Position numbers and translations under genes: made by a program
The notes under the pieces: generated by a model
What the model saw: the letters and a program-made list of their open reading frames with translations, nothing else
What the model was told of the DNA's origin: nothing
The model's database searches: none
In this document: positions 1 through 5,151 of the stretch, in pieces
Layout: every line of letters starts with the position of its first letter
Position numbering within the stretch: the stretch's first letter is position 1
DNA from: DASUZD01 sp036377055
Lineage (GTDB): Bacteria > Actinomycetota > Thermoleophilia > Gaiellales > Gaiellaceae
NCBI GenBank assembly: GCA_036377055.1
Contig: DASUZD010000157.1
Location: forward strand, 1 to 14,210
Length of the DNA: 14,210 bases
Reading direction: 5' to 3'

Positions 1-2
1 CG

Positions 3-41
3 AGCTTCGTCGCCCTTCGGCCGCTCGCCGGCCAGACGTAA
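3..41 (+). CDS. possible 3' end of an upstream gene (partial)
   Basis: Frame 3 is open from the window edge and reads SFVALRPLAGQT before a TAA stop at 39-41, nine bases before the next gene's ATG. The length and composition fit the tail of an upstream plus-strand gene, but thirteen codons are too few to identify a family or exclude chance. Confidence 0.25.
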   Translation, partial: SFVALRPLAGQT

Positions 42-44
42 TCT
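39..44 (+). promoter_or_regulatory. candidate -10 box for leaderless M20 transcript
   Basis: TAATCT matches the actinobacterial TANNNT -10 pattern and sits six bases before the ATG at 51, with no SD between. Transcription would begin at or next to the A of the ATG. No convincing -35 hexamer is visible. The spacing resembles the box before the gene at 3442. This is inference from sequence only. Confidence 0.35.
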
Positions 45-50
45 CGCCGC

Positions 51-1058
51 ATGCGCGTCATCGAGCGCCTGGACGAGCTCTACGCGATCGGCGACCGGAT
101 CGGGTACTCGCCCGAGGAGGACCGCGCGCACGCACTTGCGCGCGGCTGGATGGAGGAGGCCGGGCTGGACGTGTCGGTCGACGATGCGGGCAACCTGATC
201 GGGCGCCACCCGGCAGGCGGCGACGCCTGGACGGGATCCCATCTCGACACGGTTCCGAACGGCGGCCGCTTCGACGGCGCGCTCGGGGTCGTCGCCGGGC
301 TCGAGGCGGTCGAGCGAATCGGCCCGCGGCGTCGCGGCCTTGCGGTGGTCGCGTTCCGCGACGAGGAGCGAGGTTGCTTCGGGAGCCGCGCGCGTTGTGA
401 GCGGCCTGACTCGCTTCCGGGCACGTACCTCGAGGTGCACATCGAGCAAGGGCCGGTACTGGCGCGGGCGGACGTGCCGCTCGGCGTCGTGACGGACATC
501 GTCGGGATCGTGCGTGGCGAGATGGTGTTCGAGGGCGCGGCGGGCCACGCGGGGACGACGCCGATGGCTGTGCGCGACGACGCGCTCTGGGCCGCGGCCG
601 ACTACGTGCTCGAGGTTCGCCGAGCCGCCGAGGCGATCGAAGGCGCGGTCGCGACCGTCGGCGAGCTGGCGGTCGAGCCCGGCGCGGCGAACGTCATCCC
701 CTCGCGCGTCCGGCTGTCGGTCGACGCCCGCGCGCCGGACCGGGAGCGGCTCGACCGCCTTGTTCGCAATCTCCGGCTGAAGCCAACCTACGAGGTGCCG
801 CCGGCCGCGATGGCGGAGGAGCCGCGCGACGCGCTACGGCGCGAGCTGGAACAGCGCGGGCTGCCAGTCGTCGAGCTCGTCTCGGGCGCGGGCCACGACG
901 CCGGCATCCTGGCGACCGCGGGAGTCGCGAGCGCGATGCTCTTCGTGCGAAGCCTGAACGGCGGCGTCAGCCACTCGCCGAACGAGCTGTCGAGCGACGA
1001 GGACGTCGCGCTGGCCGTCGATGTGCTCGCGGGCGCGCTCGCGAGGCTGGCGGCTTAG
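51..1058 (+). CDS. M20-family amidohydrolase, allantoate amidohydrolase-like (compact)
   Basis: Predicted cytosolic metal-dependent hydrolase of the AllC / N-carbamoyl-amino-acid hydrolase group, which removes the carbamoyl-type amide of allantoate or related ureido acids. Family landmarks are in order: GSHLDTVPNGGRFDG (H64, D75), FRDEERG (E105/E106), EVHIEQGP (H130), GHAGTTPM (H166), SGAGHDA (H282) and NGGVSHSPNE (H308). They cover the metal ligands and substrate-binding histidines of the family. At 335 aa it is shorter than the usual 400-410. The gap from the glutamate pair to HIEQGP is only about 25 residues instead of about 60, and the linker before AEEP is also short. The ATG has no SD but has a TANNNT box upstream. 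The nearby purine genes favour allantoate or ureidoglycine-type substrates; another N-carbamoyl amino acid remains possible. Confidence 0.8.
   Translation: MRVIERLDELYAIGDRIGYSPEEDRAHALARGWMEEAGLDVSVDDAGNLIGRHPAGGDAWTGSHLDTVPNGGRFDGALGVVAGLEAVERIGPRRRGLAVVAFRDEERGCFGSRARCERPDSLPGTYLEVHIEQGPVLARADVPLGVVTDIVGIVRGEMVFEGAAGHAGTTPMAVRDDALWAAADYVLEVRRAAEAIEGAVATVGELAVEPGAANVIPSRVRLSVDARAPDRERLDRLVRNLRLKPTYEVPPAAMAEEPRDALRRELEQRGLPVVELVSGAGHDAGILATAGVASAMLFVRSLNGGVSHSPNELSSDEDVALAVDVLAGALARLAA
1035..1058 (+). repeat. imperfect direct repeat, left copy (3' end of M20 gene)
   Basis: These 24 bases encode the last seven residues of the M20 enzyme, ALARLAA, and its TAG stop. A second copy at 1773-1796 matches at 21 of 24 positions. 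All three differences fall at third codon positions and leave ALARLAA-stop unchanged. The copies flank the lower-GC gene at 1078-1770. Confidence 0.6.
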
Positions 1059-1077
1059 CGGCAGTGATCGGGTAGAC

Positions 1078-1770
1078 GTGAGCGCGACGGCGGCGCTGTC
1101 GGTGCGGCAAAGGCAGATGCGGCTGCTCAGGAAGATCCTCAAGGGAATTCCGTCATCTCATATCGCGCGGGTCGAGATCGGAGATCCGCCCAACGGTAAT
1201 GGACCTCAGGGCCGGACGTGGCTTTACTTCGATATCGCGGCCGCCGATGACTATCACTACGTCCGCGGCCTTTGGGAAGGCCTGGTCGTCGCAGGCTTGT
1301 TTATCGACGCAAGCCGTGAGGAGGCCCTGCCGCGCCTCTGGGGTCGAACGTTCACGATCGTCCGAGCCAACGGCAGGAAAATCTACGACGGCTCTAGTCC
1401 TATGTACCGGCCCTTCAGGGGTGACACGACGAGGGCAAGCTCACATCAGATCGTGTCGCTGCTGAAGCAATCGGCCTCGACGGTGAACGCCAAGCTCCTG
1501 AGTGTCTCGTTCGCGCGGCCACTCGGGCGGCTCGCGCCAGAGGCGGTCGTCGTCGTGAACGATCCTTCGGCTTTCCTCGCCGATCGAGATAACAACGTCT
1601 GGAAGATCGTCCGTCCCATCAACGCCGGGAACGGGCGTCCTCAAGCCGAAGGCGTCTACCTCGACGTCCGCGACGCTGACAACCGATGGGTGACGCTTTC
1701 AGCGTATTCAGTGCGGACAGGGACGGGAGCTGGGCTTACGCACCCGAAGTTCCGTCAACCCGCGGACTGA
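1078..1770 (+). CDS. hypothetical protein, lower GC than neighbours
   Basis: About 230 residues from the GTG at 1078; an internal ATG at 1117 is an alternative, and neither start has a good SD. I do not recognise the family. The protein looks soluble, with no signal peptide or membrane segment. Visible stretches include GRTWLYFDIAAADDYHYVRG near the start, then GRKIYDGSSPMYRPFRGDTT and a C-terminal half with RDNNVWKIVRPINAGNGRP. Four 60-base blocks counted by hand range from 55 to 63% GC, against 75-82% in two blocks of the preceding M20 gene, and codons such as TTT, TAT and AGG are used more freely. Together with the flanking direct repeat, this suggests a later arrival. It ends 22 bases from a convergent gene. 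A real gene is likely; function is unknown. Confidence 0.6.
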   Translation: MSATAALSVRQRQMRLLRKILKGIPSSHIARVEIGDPPNGNGPQGRTWLYFDIAAADDYHYVRGLWEGLVVAGLFIDASREEALPRLWGRTFTIVRANGRKIYDGSSPMYRPFRGDTTRASSHQIVSLLKQSASTVNAKLLSVSFARPLGRLAPEAVVVVNDPSAFLADRDNNVWKIVRPINAGNGRPQAEGVYLDVRDADNRWVTLSAYSVRTGTGAGLTHPKFRQPAD

Positions 1771-1772
1771 AT

Positions 1773-1796
1773 GCGCTAGCGAGGCTGGCCGCCTAG
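1773..1796 (+). repeat. imperfect direct repeat, right copy (coding-like remnant)
   Basis: Second copy of the M20 3' end, reading ALA-RLAA-stop in frame but outside any plus-strand gene. It overlaps the stop codon (CTA at 1793-1795) of the convergent minus-strand gene. The three mismatches to the left copy are all synonymous. This could be the original 3' end of the M20 gene displaced by insertion of 1059-1772, or chance similarity in alanine-rich GC-rich sequence. Confidence 0.5.
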
Positions 1797-2545
1797 AGCC
1801 ACCGCCAGTCGAGGATCACACGGAGATCGTCCACAAGGCGCCCGTGGATCCCCGCGAACTCGGCCGCGCGCTCGACCGTCGGGGACGCGCACTGCATGGA
1901 GAGCGACCGCTCTCGCACCTCGACCTCGACGACGGGGATTTCCGCGTGCTCGTCGCCCCAGGGCCGCGTCGAGCGCTTGAAGCTGCGCCGCCCGACGACG
2001 AACTCTTCGCCAAGCTCCGGGACCGCCTCGGCGCGTGCCTCGCGCGAGAGCCGATACAGGTACTCGAGCCGTTGATCGTCCTCACGCCGCGGCCGCGGCG
2101 GGTCGTCCGGCGTCAGCCGGTGCCAACCCGCCCACGAGCTCCAGCCGACGGCGTAGAAGAGATCCTTCTGGATCGCGCCCAGCACCGTCATCGCCTCGTA
2201 CGCCTCGGCGAACGTCTCGAAGTCGGCGCTGAAGGTCCCGTGGTGCTCGGTCACGGCGCGAAAGCCATCGTCGATCGCCTCGATCGCGTCGGTCCCGACC
2301 GTTCCGATTCGCCACTCGTCCGACTCGCTCCAGCGCCCGTCGCGCTCGAGGCTCGCGCGAACGGCCTCGATCCTGGCCAGGAAGACGCTCTCGCGTTCCT
2401 CCCCGAGCATCGCGAGCTCGTTCAAGTAGAGACCCGCGTCGCCGGCGTCGCGGCGTGCGCGCTCGGCGTCCGCGAGATCGCCCATCTCCTCGTAGATCTC
2501 GGCGATCCGCTCGAGGATGCGCCTTCGTGCCCTGCGGCTCTTCAC
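1793..2545 (-). CDS. hypothetical protein, helical N-terminus
   Basis: A 250-residue protein from the GTG at 2545; I do not recognise the family. The first 75 residues are strongly charged and helical (ERIAEIYEEMGDLADAERAR and a following arginine/glutamate-rich helix), possibly coiled coil. The middle has an aromatic segment, FYAVGWSSWAGWHRL, at about 130-144. The C-terminal third looks like an alpha/beta domain containing VVEVEVRERSLSMQC and ends DWRWL. There is no signal peptide or clear membrane helix. The start lacks an SD and lies 16 bases after the stop of an SD-led 17-codon ORF, so translational coupling is possible. Base composition is high-GC like the neighbours, supporting a resident gene. 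Nothing links it to purine metabolism. Confidence 0.65.
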   Translation of the reverse strand: MKSRRARRRILERIAEIYEEMGDLADAERARRDAGDAGLYLNELAMLGEERESVFLARIEAVRASLERDGRWSESDEWRIGTVGTDAIEAIDDGFRAVTEHHGTFSADFETFAEAYEAMTVLGAIQKDLFYAVGWSSWAGWHRLTPDDPPRPRREDDQRLEYLYRLSREARAEAVPELGEEFVVGRRSFKRSTRPWGDEHAEIPVVEVEVRERSLSMQCASPTVERAAEFAGIHGRLVDDLRVILDWRWL

Positions 2546-2561
2546 CGGGGGCGTGAGCTAA

Positions 2562-2615
2562 TCAGACGAGCGGGCGGTCGACGATGAACTGCCACATGCG
2601 GCGGATGCGGCTCAT
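2562..2615 (-). CDS. SD-led micro-ORF, 17 aa
   Basis: ATG at 2615 to TGA at 2562 encodes MSRIRRMWQFIVDRPLV. The SD is excellent: AAGGAG at 2625-2630 on the minus strand, nine bases before the ATG. An in-frame upstream ATG at 2645 would extend it to 27 aa but would place this SD inside the ORF, so 2615 is preferred. The stop lies 16 bases before the GTG of the 250-aa gene, which has no SD and is in another frame. It may be a leader peptide, a coupling ORF or a real microprotein; no homology is claimed. Confidence 0.4.
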   Translation of the reverse strand: MSRIRRMWQFIVDRPLV

Positions 2616-2624
2616 GGACGTCGT

Positions 2625-2630
2625 CTCCTT
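2625..2630 (-). promoter_or_regulatory. Shine-Dalgarno of micro-ORF
   Basis: CTCCTT on the plus strand reads AAGGAG on the minus strand, nine bases from the ATG at 2615. It is one of the best SD sites in the window, yet the only reading frame it serves directly is 17 codons long. Confidence 0.5.
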
Positions 2631-2645
2631 CGTGGTCGCGGTCAT

Positions 2646-2722
2646 TCCGACGCGACGAGTCTGGCCGACGGAGCGCGCTGCCGAAATGAGGCCGCCCGAC
2701 CTCTTGCGGTACGGCTTTCCCT
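2646..2722 (-). other. non-coding leader between pilin hairpin and micro-ORF
   Basis: No convincing gene is seen on either strand here. On the minus strand CGGCTT (2731-2726) can pair with AAGCCG (2717-2712), which would compete with the terminator-like hairpin at 2723-2760. The rest is GC-rich with scattered short complementarities. I could not match it to a known riboswitch consensus. Confidence 0.3.
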
Positions 2723-2760
2723 ACGAAGCCGCGACGAGGGGCGGCTCGTCGCAGCTTCGT
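2723..2760 (-). terminator. long hairpin after pilin gene, probable terminator
   Basis: The 16-base arms at 2723-2738 and 2745-2760 are complementary except for one position, which is a G-U wobble in the minus-strand RNA; the loop is six bases. It starts 12 bases after the pilin stop. No U tract follows on the minus strand, as is common for terminators in high-GC actinobacteria. The 3' arm can also enter an alternative pairing with 2712-2717. Confidence 0.55.
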
Positions 2761-2772
2761 CGGAGCTCCGCG

Positions 2773-2952
2773 CTAGGGCAGGAGCTTCGTGACCTTGCCG
2801 AGCGAGGCCGAGATGCCGCCGGAGAGAGCGGTGAAGACGGCGACAGCTCCGATCGTGATCACGGCGAGGACGACGCCGTACTCGGCCATCGTCTGGCCCT
2901 CGTCCTTCTTCCAGTGCAGCCGGACGAGGTCGAGCCAGTCGGTCATGCTCAT
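2773..2952 (-). CDS. Flp/Fap-type pilin component
   Basis: A 59-residue protein from the ATG at 2952. It has a short charged N-terminus (MSMTDWLDLVRLHWKKDEGQ), then TMAEYGVVLAVITIGAVAVF and a hydrophobic helix ending near residue 50. The DEGQTMAEYG(V/L) signature followed by one transmembrane helix is diagnostic of Flp-family type IVb pilins, which are exported through the Tad system and trimmed by a prepilin peptidase near the glycine before the Glu/Tyr pair. The start is fixed by AGGAGGT at 2962-2968, nine bases upstream; a second ATG at 2946 is less well spaced. A strong hairpin follows the stop. No Tad ATPase, peptidase or assembly gene lies in the window, so it is either a solitary pilin or its partners are elsewhere. 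Confidence 0.88.
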   Translation of the reverse strand: MSMTDWLDLVRLHWKKDEGQTMAEYGVVLAVITIGAVAVFTALSGGISASLGKVTKLLP

Positions 2953-2961
2953 CGAACGCCT

Positions 2962-2968
2962 ACCTCCT
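2962..2968 (-). promoter_or_regulatory. strong Shine-Dalgarno of pilin gene
   Basis: Minus-strand AGGAGGT with nine bases to the ATG at 2952. It decides the first ATG over the second at 2946. A hairpin at 2971-3002 ends three bases upstream of this site in the RNA. Confidence 0.75.
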
Positions 2969-2970
2969 AG

Positions 2971-3002
2971 GAGTCGAAAGGGCCAACAGATGCCTTTCGC
3001 TC
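2971..3002 (-). terminator. hairpin between small membrane gene and pilin gene
   Basis: Plus-strand GAGTCGAAAGG (2971-2981) is complementary to CCTTTCGCTC (2993-3002) with one bulged T and an 11-base loop. It lies 40 bases after the stop at 3043 and immediately before the pilin SD. It could end the csbD-like transcript or shape access to the pilin ribosome site; the sequence does not separate these. Confidence 0.4.
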
Positions 3003-3042
3003 CGCTCGTCGGCGTTTCGACCGTGTCCCTCGATCCCTCGTC

Positions 3043-3177
3043 TCAGGCGCGGAGAACTTTGTACGTGAGCACGCCCGTCGCGAGCGCCGCGAACCCGGCC
3101 ACAAGCAGCGCGCGGACACGCGACGGGCGCCGGCCTTCGGCCCGGTCTGCGACTGCCTCGGCCGCGGTCGCCTTCAT
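3043..3177 (-). CDS. small single-pass membrane protein, 44 aa
   Basis: ATG at 3177 to TGA at 3043. The first 20 residues (MKATAAEAVADRAEGRRPSR) are polar and basic; about residues 20-40 (VRALLVAGFAALATGVLTYK) form one hydrophobic helix, followed by VLRA. Arginines before the helix predict a cytoplasmic N-terminus. The ATG begins seven bases after the stop of the CsbD-like gene, with no good SD of its own, so translation is probably coupled. The family is not recognised. Its place directly after a CsbD-like gene suggests a stress-linked membrane peptide; this is inference. Confidence 0.6.
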   Translation of the reverse strand: MKATAAEAVADRAEGRRPSRVRALLVAGFAALATGVLTYKVLRA

Positions 3178-3184
3178 GAAGCGG

Positions 3185-3370
3185 TTACCGCGTCGCCTTC
3201 TTGACCTTGCTCTTCGCCTTGCCGACCGCCTGTTGCGTCTTTCCCTTCGCCGTCTGCGCGGCCCCCTTGGCTTCGGTCTTGCCGCTTCCGGTCTCGTGGC
3301 CGGCGGTGGCCTTGGTCTTCCCGGCGACTTCGTTTGCCTTTCCCTTGATGCGCTGAGTCCGATCACCCAT
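3185..3370 (-). CDS. CsbD-like stress protein
   Basis: A 61-residue, very hydrophilic, lysine-rich protein. The N-terminal RIKGKANEVAGKTKATAGHE and later AAQTAKGKTQQAVGKAKSKV show the repeated KGK-x-x-x-(A/V)GK pattern of the CsbD family, whose members accumulate under general or sigma-B-type stress; their molecular role is not established. The length is typical. Start: ATG at 3370, with AAAGGGGG at 3377-3384 six bases upstream. It reads into a 44-aa membrane protein gene seven bases later. It is divergent from the phosphoribosyltransferase gene, with 71 bases between starts. No sigma-B-like promoter could be assigned confidently. Confidence 0.88.
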   Translation of the reverse strand: MGDRTQRIKGKANEVAGKTKATAGHETGSGKTEAKGAAQTAKGKTQQAVGKAKSKVKKATR

Positions 3371-3429
3371 GGACGACCCCCTTTCGTTTCAAGGAGAACG
3401 GCGGAGTGGAACGGAAGGGTTCGCGCCGT

Positions 3430-3435
3430 TAGGCT
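3430..3435 (+). promoter_or_regulatory. candidate -10 box for leaderless phosphoribosyltransferase mRNA
   Basis: TAGGCT lies six bases before the GTG at 3442, which has no SD. The arrangement TAGGCTCGCCCGGTG closely resembles TAATCTCGCCGCATG before the gene at 51. A weak -35 (TGGAAC, 3407-3412) sits 17 bases upstream. Leaderless transcription is the simplest reading. Confidence 0.35.
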
Positions 3436-3441
3436 CGCCCG

Positions 3442-3921
3442 GTGGAGCCGGTGCGCGAGCGGATGGACTGGTCCGAGCTCGGCTCGGCGGCACGCGCGCT
3501 CGCGGCGCAGATGCTCGACGACGGCTACCGGCCCGACTTCGTCCTCGCGATTGCGCGCGGCGGCCTGCTCGTCGGCGGCGCGCTCGGCTACGCGCTCGGC
3601 GTGAAGAACGTCTTCACGATGAACGTCGAGTTCTACACGGGCGTCGACGAGCGGCTGCCGATGCCGATGATCCTGCCGCCTGTCCCGGAGCTCGTCGACC
3701 TCGACGACGCGCGCGTGCTGATCGCGGACGACGTCGCCGACACGGGCCGCACGCTCGCCCTCGTCCAGGACTTCTGCGCCGGCAAGGTCGGCGAGGTCCG
3801 CACCGCGGTGCTCTACGAGAAGCCGGCGTCGATCGTCCATTGCGACTACGTCTGGCGCCGAACGGACCGCTGGATCGACTTCCCCTGGAGCGCCGAGGCG
3901 CCCGTCGGCGCAGCGGTTTGA
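3442..3921 (+). CDS. purine-type phosphoribosyltransferase
   Basis: A 159-residue cytosolic type I phosphoribosyltransferase of the hypoxanthine/xanthine-guanine group (COG2236-like). It would transfer ribose 5-phosphate from PRPP to a purine base, giving IMP, XMP or GMP. The PRPP-binding loop VLIADDVADTGRTL is at about residues 92-105 with the characteristic paired acidic residues. The first-strand motif DFVLAIARGGLLVGG is at 32-46, and the C-terminal VWRRTDRWIDFPW matches the family's hood region. GTG 3442 is preferred because homologues begin a few residues before the DW(S/E)EL helix; ATG 3463 would cut into this. No SD is seen. It lies directly upstream of the nucleoside importer, so salvage of imported purines is a natural role. 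The exact base preference cannot be read. Confidence 0.85.
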   Translation: MEPVRERMDWSELGSAARALAAQMLDDGYRPDFVLAIARGGLLVGGALGYALGVKNVFTMNVEFYTGVDERLPMPMILPPVPELVDLDDARVLIADDVADTGRTLALVQDFCAGKVGEVRTAVLYEKPASIVHCDYVWRRTDRWIDFPWSAEAPVGAAV

Positions 3922-3946
3922 GCGACCGCAGTCGGCGTCCTATAGT
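3918..3946 (+). promoter_or_regulatory. sigma70-like promoter of importer operon
   Basis: TTGAGC (3918-3923), a 17-base spacer, and TATAGT (3941-3946) match the -35/-10 consensus at 4/6 and 5/6 with ideal spacing. The -35 overlaps the TGA stop of the preceding phosphoribosyltransferase gene. The predicted start near 3953 leaves a leader of about 30 bases containing the SD of the binding-protein gene. The spacer contains a short inverted repeat, CGAC-CGCA-GTCG, that could bind a regulator, which is speculative. Confidence 0.6.
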
Positions 3947-3982
3947 CGTCGCTTCGGCCCCACCGAGGAGGAAGAGGAGGAC

Positions 3983-5092
3983 ATGAAGAATCGGAAGCAC
4001 GCCCTCGCGGTGTTGTTCCTCGCCTGCGTCGGCGCCGCCGTGCTGGCACTAGGCGTCACGACCGGCGCGGCGAAGACGAAGAAGCAGACCGCGGCGTTCA
4101 AGGCTGCCTGGATCTACGTCGGGCCACGCAACGACGGCGGCTGGTCACAGGCCCATGACGTCGGCCGGCTCTACGTCCAGAAGACGCTCGGCTCGAAGGT
4201 CCAGACGACCTTCAAGGAGAAGATCCCCGAGGGGCCGCAGGTCTCACAGGTGATCGACAGCCTCGTCCGGGATGGGAACAAGATCATCTTCGCGACGTCG
4301 TTCGGCTTCCAGCCGGCGATGGTCGCGGCGGCAAAGAAGTACCCGGACGTCAAGTTCGAGATGGCGACCGGAACCGCGCGCGCGACGAACCTGACCGAGT
4401 ACTTCGGCGCTGCCGAGGACGCGATCTACCTCTCCGGCATGGCCGCCGGCGCCTCGACGACGAAGGGCACGATCGGCTACGTCGTGCCGTTCGCGATCCC
4501 CGAGGTGATCCGGCACGCGAACGCGTTCGCGCTCGGCGCGCAGGCAACGCACCCGGGCGTGAAGGTGAAGCTGATCTGGACGAACTCGTGGTACTCGCCC
4601 GACAAGGAGAAGAAGGCCGCGCAAAACCTCGTGGCGGCCGGCTCCGACGTGCTCGGCCAGAACGTCGACAGCCCCTCGGCCGGCCAGTACGCGGAGACGA
4701 AGGGGATCCCGTGGGTCGGCTACGACTCCGACGCCCGGAAGTACGCGCCGCACGTGTGGCTCACGGCTGCGGTCTACCACTGGGGGCCGTACTACGCGCG
4801 CCGGGTCAAGGCCGCGATGAACGGCACGTGGAAGAGCGGGTTCTACTACGGGAGCCTCAAGGACGGCTTCGTCGGGCTCGCGTCATACGGGCCGAAAGTG
4901 ACGGCGAAGACCAAGGCGGCGATCGGCGCGAAGCGGAAGGCGCTGATCAACGGCAGCTTCTATGAGTTCGCAGGCCCGCTCTACGACCAGAAGGGAAAGC
5001 TCCGGGTCAAGAAGGGCCAGCGGCTGACGGTGCAGCAGCTCTACGCGATGAACTGGCTCGTCAAGGGCGTGATCGGGAGCCCGAAGGGCTAG
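3983..5092 (+). CDS. BMP-family purine/nucleoside ABC importer binding protein
   Basis: A 369-residue extracytoplasmic solute-binding protein of the basic membrane protein (PnrA-like) family, which delivers purine nucleosides or related ligands to a BmpC/NupP-type permease. The N-terminus is a Sec-type signal: MKNRKH, a hydrophobic core at 8-25, probable cleavage after TTGAA near 30. Family landmarks are WIYVGPRNDGGWSQAHDVG (43-61), IFATSFGFQPAMVAAAKKYP (102-121), NVDSPSAGQ and a conserved GYDSDARKYAP. Cys15 is preceded by FLA rather than a good lipobox and followed by more hydrophobic residues, so lipid anchoring is uncertain. SD-like GAGGAGG elements at 3965-3980 precede the ATG. It is first in the importer operon; 56 bases with a strong hairpin separate it from the ATPase. 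The ligand is inferred from family and context. Confidence 0.9.
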   Translation: MKNRKHALAVLFLACVGAAVLALGVTTGAAKTKKQTAAFKAAWIYVGPRNDGGWSQAHDVGRLYVQKTLGSKVQTTFKEKIPEGPQVSQVIDSLVRDGNKIIFATSFGFQPAMVAAAKKYPDVKFEMATGTARATNLTEYFGAAEDAIYLSGMAAGASTTKGTIGYVVPFAIPEVIRHANAFALGAQATHPGVKVKLIWTNSWYSPDKEKKAAQNLVAAGSDVLGQNVDSPSAGQYAETKGIPWVGYDSDARKYAPHVWLTAAVYHWGPYYARRVKAAMNGTWKSGFYYGSLKDGFVGLASYGPKVTAKTKAAIGAKRKALINGSFYEFAGPLYDQKGKLRVKKGQRLTVQQLYAMNWLVKGVIGSPKG

Positions 5093-5123
5093 AAACGCGC
5101 CCAGAGATCGAAGAGAAGGACGC

Positions 5124-5151
5124 CACGGCCGCCCCCAACCGGGCGGCCGTG
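5124..5151 (+). terminator. perfect inverted repeat between binding-protein and ATPase genes
   Basis: Arms 5124-5134 and 5141-5151 are perfectly complementary over 11 GC-rich base pairs with a six-base loop. The hairpin lies 31 bases after the binding-protein stop. It could partly terminate or stabilise the upstream mRNA so that more binding protein than ATPase is made, as in many importer operons. The 3' arm contains the GTG (5149-5151) assigned as ATPase start, so it may also restrict initiation. Confidence 0.6.

Noticed and set aside
1844..2587. Plus-strand 247-codon frame opposite the 1793-2545 gene
   Set aside because: The two frames are of similar length. The minus-strand product has more natural amino-acid composition with helical and aromatic segments, while the plus-strand one is an arginine/proline/alanine-rich string. 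Some doubt remains because neither has a known family.
2646..2760. c-di-GMP class I (GEMM) riboswitch
   Set aside because: A few words such as GGAAAGCC and CCGCAAG recall the consensus, but the conserved GGCAAACC and GACGCAAAGCC blocks are not present in order.
2584..3604. Plus-strand frames 2584-2970 and 2789-3604 across the pilin and CsbD-like genes
   Set aside because: They run opposite recognised small proteins with good SD sites and have no family features.
3043..3840. Single 265-codon minus-strand gene covering this region
   Set aside because: Only its last 44 codons, from ATG 3177, form a sensible protein; the rest is antisense to the phosphoribosyltransferase and in another frame over the CsbD-like gene.
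4016..4060. Lipobox making the binding protein a lipoprotein
   Set aside because: Cys15 is preceded by FLA and followed by another long hydrophobic stretch, so it lies inside the signal core rather than at a cleavage site.
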